Shown here: in pieces, positions 40,229 to 41,953 of the stretch
Position numbering within the stretch: position 1 is the first letter of the stretch
How the letters are laid out: each line of letters opens with the position of its first letter
Virus record (IMG/VR): IMGVR_UViG_3300049057_000157
Location: 1-41,953 of that record
Direction: 5' to 3' (one strand)
DNA: 41,953 bases
DNA from: a virus
Position numbers and translations under genes: made by a program
Notes under the pieces: generated by a model
The model's input: only the letters and a program-made list of their open reading frames with translations
Databases searched by the model: none
What the model was told of the DNA's origin: nothing

Positions 40229-40549
40229 ATGCGCTGGCTATTTTTATTGATGGTGCTGTTTGCTCAGCCTGCATTTGCAGATGATGGGCTTACCGCTGGT
40301 TGGGCGGAGACAGATCCACATAACGAAGTCAAATTCACTGTGCCTGTTGAAGGAGTGAAGTGGGTGGCTGTGCCAACTACGACATTCAGGGACAAGCATC
40401 CGCTGATCTTCCACGCGGCTTGGCCAGTTCGCAAGGTTTGGAATGGCTGTGTGTGGATTGGTCAAAAGACTGAGCCCATTCATCCTTTCTTGAACCTTTG
40501 TTCTGCTGCTGGCAGCATTGCCACACCATTTGCCGCGAGGTTCAAATAA
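40229..40549 (+). CDS. Exported small protein (signal peptide)
   Basis: A 106-residue protein with GGAGG upstream. A signal peptide (MRWLFLLMVLFAQPAFAD, cut after AFA) leads to a mature part with VKFTVPVEGVKWVAVPTTTF and a Cys pair (WNGCVWIG, NLCSAAG). It is the only exported protein in the plus-strand block, so likely early. It may act in the periplasm, for example in exclusion of other phages; that is inference. Confidence 0.65.
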   Translation: MRWLFLLMVLFAQPAFADDGLTAGWAETDPHNEVKFTVPVEGVKWVAVPTTTFRDKHPLIFHAAWPVRKVWNGCVWIGQKTEPIHPFLNLCSAAGSIATPFAARFK

Positions 40550-40786
40550 ATGATCATGGTTGTTTGCTTACATTGTGGCGTCCCCCAGGGGCTCGATGAG
40601 TACCGCATGCGCGCCAATGGACACATGACGTGGCGCGACAATGTTTGCAAAGTTTGTAGAGGCGAGGAGGTGAAGATCAGGAAAAGAAAACGGCAAGTAG
40701 AACGGCGAGTAGTGCCGCTGTTCAAGAATGTCTATCAGGAAGGCAATTACAAAGTAATGGTATTGCCACCATCAGCGGGGTTTTAA
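40550..40786 (+). CDS. Small zinc-ribbon-like protein
   Basis: Seventy-eight residues. CLHCGVPQGLDEYRMRANGH and CKVCRGEEVKIRKRKRQVER form a CxxC-CxxC zinc site followed by a very basic stretch. Such proteins often bind nucleic acid. ATG follows the previous stop without a gap. Not recognised further. Confidence 0.6.
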   Translation: MIMVVCLHCGVPQGLDEYRMRANGHMTWRDNVCKVCRGEEVKIRKRKRQVERRVVPLFKNVYQEGNYKVMVLPPSAGF

Positions 40787-40789
40787 ACG

Positions 40790-40867
40790 ATGCTCAAACT
40801 TTGGCGCAAAGCGCTTTTCTACATTGAGAAGGTGACTGGTTATGACACATCCAGAATGGCTTGCTGA
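40790..40867 (+). CDS. Possible 25-residue peptide
   Basis: A short frame (MLKLWRKALFYIEKVTGYDT, then SRMAC) lies between two accepted genes and overlaps the next start. It begins 3 bases after the previous stop. There is no independent support, so it may be chance. Confidence 0.3.
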   Translation: MLKLWRKALFYIEKVTGYDTSRMAC

Positions 40868-41072
40868 AGAACAAGCCAAAGAACTGCATGGCGACTGCAC
40901 TTGTAATTACAAGTCATTTGACTGCGCCTATCACCTTGAATATTACGAGCGTTTGGAAAGACTGAAGCAAGCAAGAAAGGCTTACGAAAATGATCAATCT
41001 ACAACTCGACGAAAAGACTCTAGAACCCGTGGTTCGCAAAGCTCTAAAGAACATCCTGAGGGAATTGCTTGA
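40842..41072 (+). CDS. Small hypothetical protein
   Basis: Seventy-six residues from an ATG with AAGGTGA upstream. The first 50 residues look genuine (THPEWLAEEQAKELHGDCTC, YERLERLKQARKAYEN) with three Cys. The last 27 overlap the next gene in another frame and are basic. Not recognised. Confidence 0.5.
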   Translation: MTHPEWLAEEQAKELHGDCTCNYKSFDCAYHLEYYERLERLKQARKAYENDQSTTRRKDSRTRGSQSSKEHPEGIA

Positions 41073-41223
41073 CGAGAAAGAAGAGCCGGTTAAAGAGAAG
41101 AAGGCTGCCACCCAACCCTTGGACAAACCAGCTGCAGACATTGCAAAGATCCTGGAGAAGTGGGGGCAGTACCACGATACGTTGATAGAGCAGTACGGCA
41201 GCTTGTCGAGACGCAACAGATGA
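40990..41223 (+). CDS. Small acidic/basic helical protein
   Basis: Seventy-seven residues: EKTLEPVVRKALKNILRELL, DEKEEPVKEKKAATQPLDKP, ADIAKILEKWGQYHDTLIEQ. Helix, Lys/Glu-rich linker, helix. It overlaps the previous gene by 83 bases, a long overlap for this genome. Not recognised. Confidence 0.55.
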   Translation: MINLQLDEKTLEPVVRKALKNILRELLDEKEEPVKEKKAATQPLDKPAADIAKILEKWGQYHDTLIEQYGSLSRRNR

Positions 41224-41241
41224 AACATAAGGCTGACGACG

Positions 41242-41421
41242 ATGAATGACGATGAGAGGCGCCAAATCGAAATCGGCAAACTAATTGAAAGTATCACTGT
41301 CGGTGAGATCATCTCGATTAAGTGCGCTGACAAGAACGGCTTTACGTGCTGGGTTATTTGCAGTTGCGTGCGCTTGGAAGATAGTGATGTCGTTCTGCTT
41401 AAAACGACGCGCAGCAATTAA
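41242..41421 (+). CDS. 59-residue hypothetical protein
   Basis: A short frame (MNDDERRQIEIGKLIESITV, GEIISIKCADKNGFTCWVIC, SCVRLEDSDVVLLKTTRSN) fills the gap between two accepted genes. Its sequence looks like a small beta-barrel, and three Cys lie near the middle. There is no strong ribosome site. Good codon-like composition and perfect packing support it. Confidence 0.5.
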   Translation: MNDDERRQIEIGKLIESITVGEIISIKCADKNGFTCWVICSCVRLEDSDVVLLKTTRSN

Positions 41422-41463
41422 ATGGCTCTTATAAGACACTCAAAACAAAGGAGAAATAACATC

Positions 41464-41769
41464 GTGGCTACAAAAACAACAACTAAATTGGTACCAATTG
41501 TGGTGACAACGAGTCACCGTGGCGTGTTCTTCGGCTATGGCGAAGCACCCAAAGGAGCTATCCCCGACACGTTGCGTTTAGAGAAAGCCCGCATGTGCGT
41601 GTCATGGTCAAGCGACATTCGTGGCGTCACCGGATTGGCCGCAGTTGGACCAAGCAAGAATTGCAAGGTCGGAATTGAAGTACCGGCAATCTCGGTAAAT
41701 TCAATCACTGCAATCTTTGAATGTTCTGAAGAGGCAGCCGCGAAATGGGAGCAAGGTCCATGGGCATAG
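41464..41769 (+). CDS. DUF6948-like protein
   Basis: From the GTG at 41464 (AAAGGAG at 41447-41453) the protein has 101 residues; the frame is open from 41422. TTSHRGVFFGYGEAPKG, ARMCVSWSSDIRGVTGLAAV, GPSKNCKVGIEVPAISVNSI and FECSEEAAAKWEQGPW follow the conserved pattern of DUF6948, a small domain common in phages (from memory). Function unknown. It overlaps the hexamer-repeat gene that follows. Confidence 0.65.
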   Translation: MATKTTTKLVPIVVTTSHRGVFFGYGEAPKGAIPDTLRLEKARMCVSWSSDIRGVTGLAAVGPSKNCKVGIEVPAISVNSITAIFECSEEAAAKWEQGPWA

Positions 41770-41953
41770 CAGAAGCGTTTGTAAACGCTGGGGATTGTAT
41801 CGGCTACGGCGACGGCTCCGGCTACGGCTACGGCTACGGCTACGGCTACGGCTACGGCGACGGCTCCGGCTACGGCTACGGCTACGGCTCGAAAGAATAT
41901 ATTGAATACATTCTTGACCAGGCGGCCGGAAAACGCGGGCAAGAGTGCAGAGC
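41760..41953 (+). CDS. Gly-Tyr repeat protein, 5' part (continues at base 125)
   Basis: The ATG at 41760 overlaps the stop of the previous gene. The frame reads MGIAEAFVNAGDCIGYGDGS and then the Gly-Tyr repeat, then SKEYIEYILDQAAGKRGQEC, and is open at the window end. It continues in frame at bases 125-404 of the window after the overlap, giving about 157 residues. See the entry at 3-404 for the C-terminal domain. Confidence 0.75.
   Translation, partial: MGIAEAFVNAGDCIGYGDGSGYGYGYGYGYGYGDGSGYGYGYGSKEYIEYILDQAAGKRGQECR
41802..41889 (+). repeat. In-frame hexanucleotide tandem repeat, right-end copy
   Basis: About 14 hexamers of GGCTAC with interspersed GGCGAC and GGCTCC encode a (Gly-Tyr/Asp/Ser) run. 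It has six uninterrupted GGCTAC units where the left-end copy has a different order. This kind of tandem repeat can change length by slippage. Confidence 0.9.
41855..41953 (+). repeat. Right copy of the 99-bp end overlap
   Basis: Identical to 26-124. The gene frame passes through it without interruption, which supports a circular or redundant molecule. Confidence 0.9.

Noticed and set aside
1-41953. Insertion sequence or transposase
   Set aside because: I saw no DDE or other transposase motif; the only recombinases are the serine and tyrosine enzymes.

Overview
The window is essentially one complete genome of a tailed dsDNA phage, read as a circle. Positions 26-124 are repeated exactly at 41855-41953, and the two ends are the two halves of one gene, so the break between base 41953 and base 1 looks artificial. 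The virion genes (large terminase, portal, scaffold, major capsid, head decoration, SU10-like adaptor, beta-propeller nozzle, large internal proteins) lack any tail tube, sheath or tape-measure gene. That suggests a short-tailed (podovirus-like) virion. The Sec signal peptides have ordinary n-, h- and AxA-type c-regions and fit a Gram-negative-type envelope, but the sequence does not name the host.

The genome has two transcription blocks. The minus-strand late block runs from 32296 down to 4625. In order of transcription it holds small unknown genes, a GroES-type co-chaperonin, packaging genes, portal, scaffold, capsid, adaptor, nozzle, a signal-peptide-bearing fibre and its small partner, three large Q/P/G-rich or alpha-helical presumed ejection proteins, an endolysin, two tandem paralogous small proteins, a second fibre-like exported protein, and a cluster of small membrane proteins that probably contains the holin. 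The plus-strand block starts at 33359 and wraps through the junction to 4524. It holds a serine recombinase, a tyrosine integrase, a small HTH protein, small genes, a possible OB-fold protein, a RuvC-like resolvase, a DnaB helicase, an RHH protein and a long run of small accessory genes. The accessory genes include a likely Acb2/Tad1-type anti-CBASS protein, a phage adenine methyltransferase, an HNH endonuclease and a DUF6948-like gene next to a Gly-Tyr hexamer-repeat gene.

The blocks diverge from a region of about 1 kb without convincing genes (32297-33358). It contains a bidirectional terminator, an 84-nt nested hairpin, three 9-bp iterons and overlapping palindromes on a candidate promoter. 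They converge near 4525-4625, where a tRNA-like fold sits. A second tRNA-like fold lies at 30827-30902.

The most unusual points are: (1) five late-block proteins plus one early protein with Sec signal peptides, several of them fibre-like; (2) two integration-type recombinases of different families, with a Cys-containing insertion in the serine recombinase and a 24-bp inverted repeat flanking it; (3) a shared operator, TGCGT-N8-ACGCA, upstream of the integrase and again just after the HTH gene; (4) a probable +1 frameshift joining two structural genes near 14400; and (5) the in-frame hexamer repeat that differs between the two contig ends. Without searches, all family names rest on recognised motifs and gene order.
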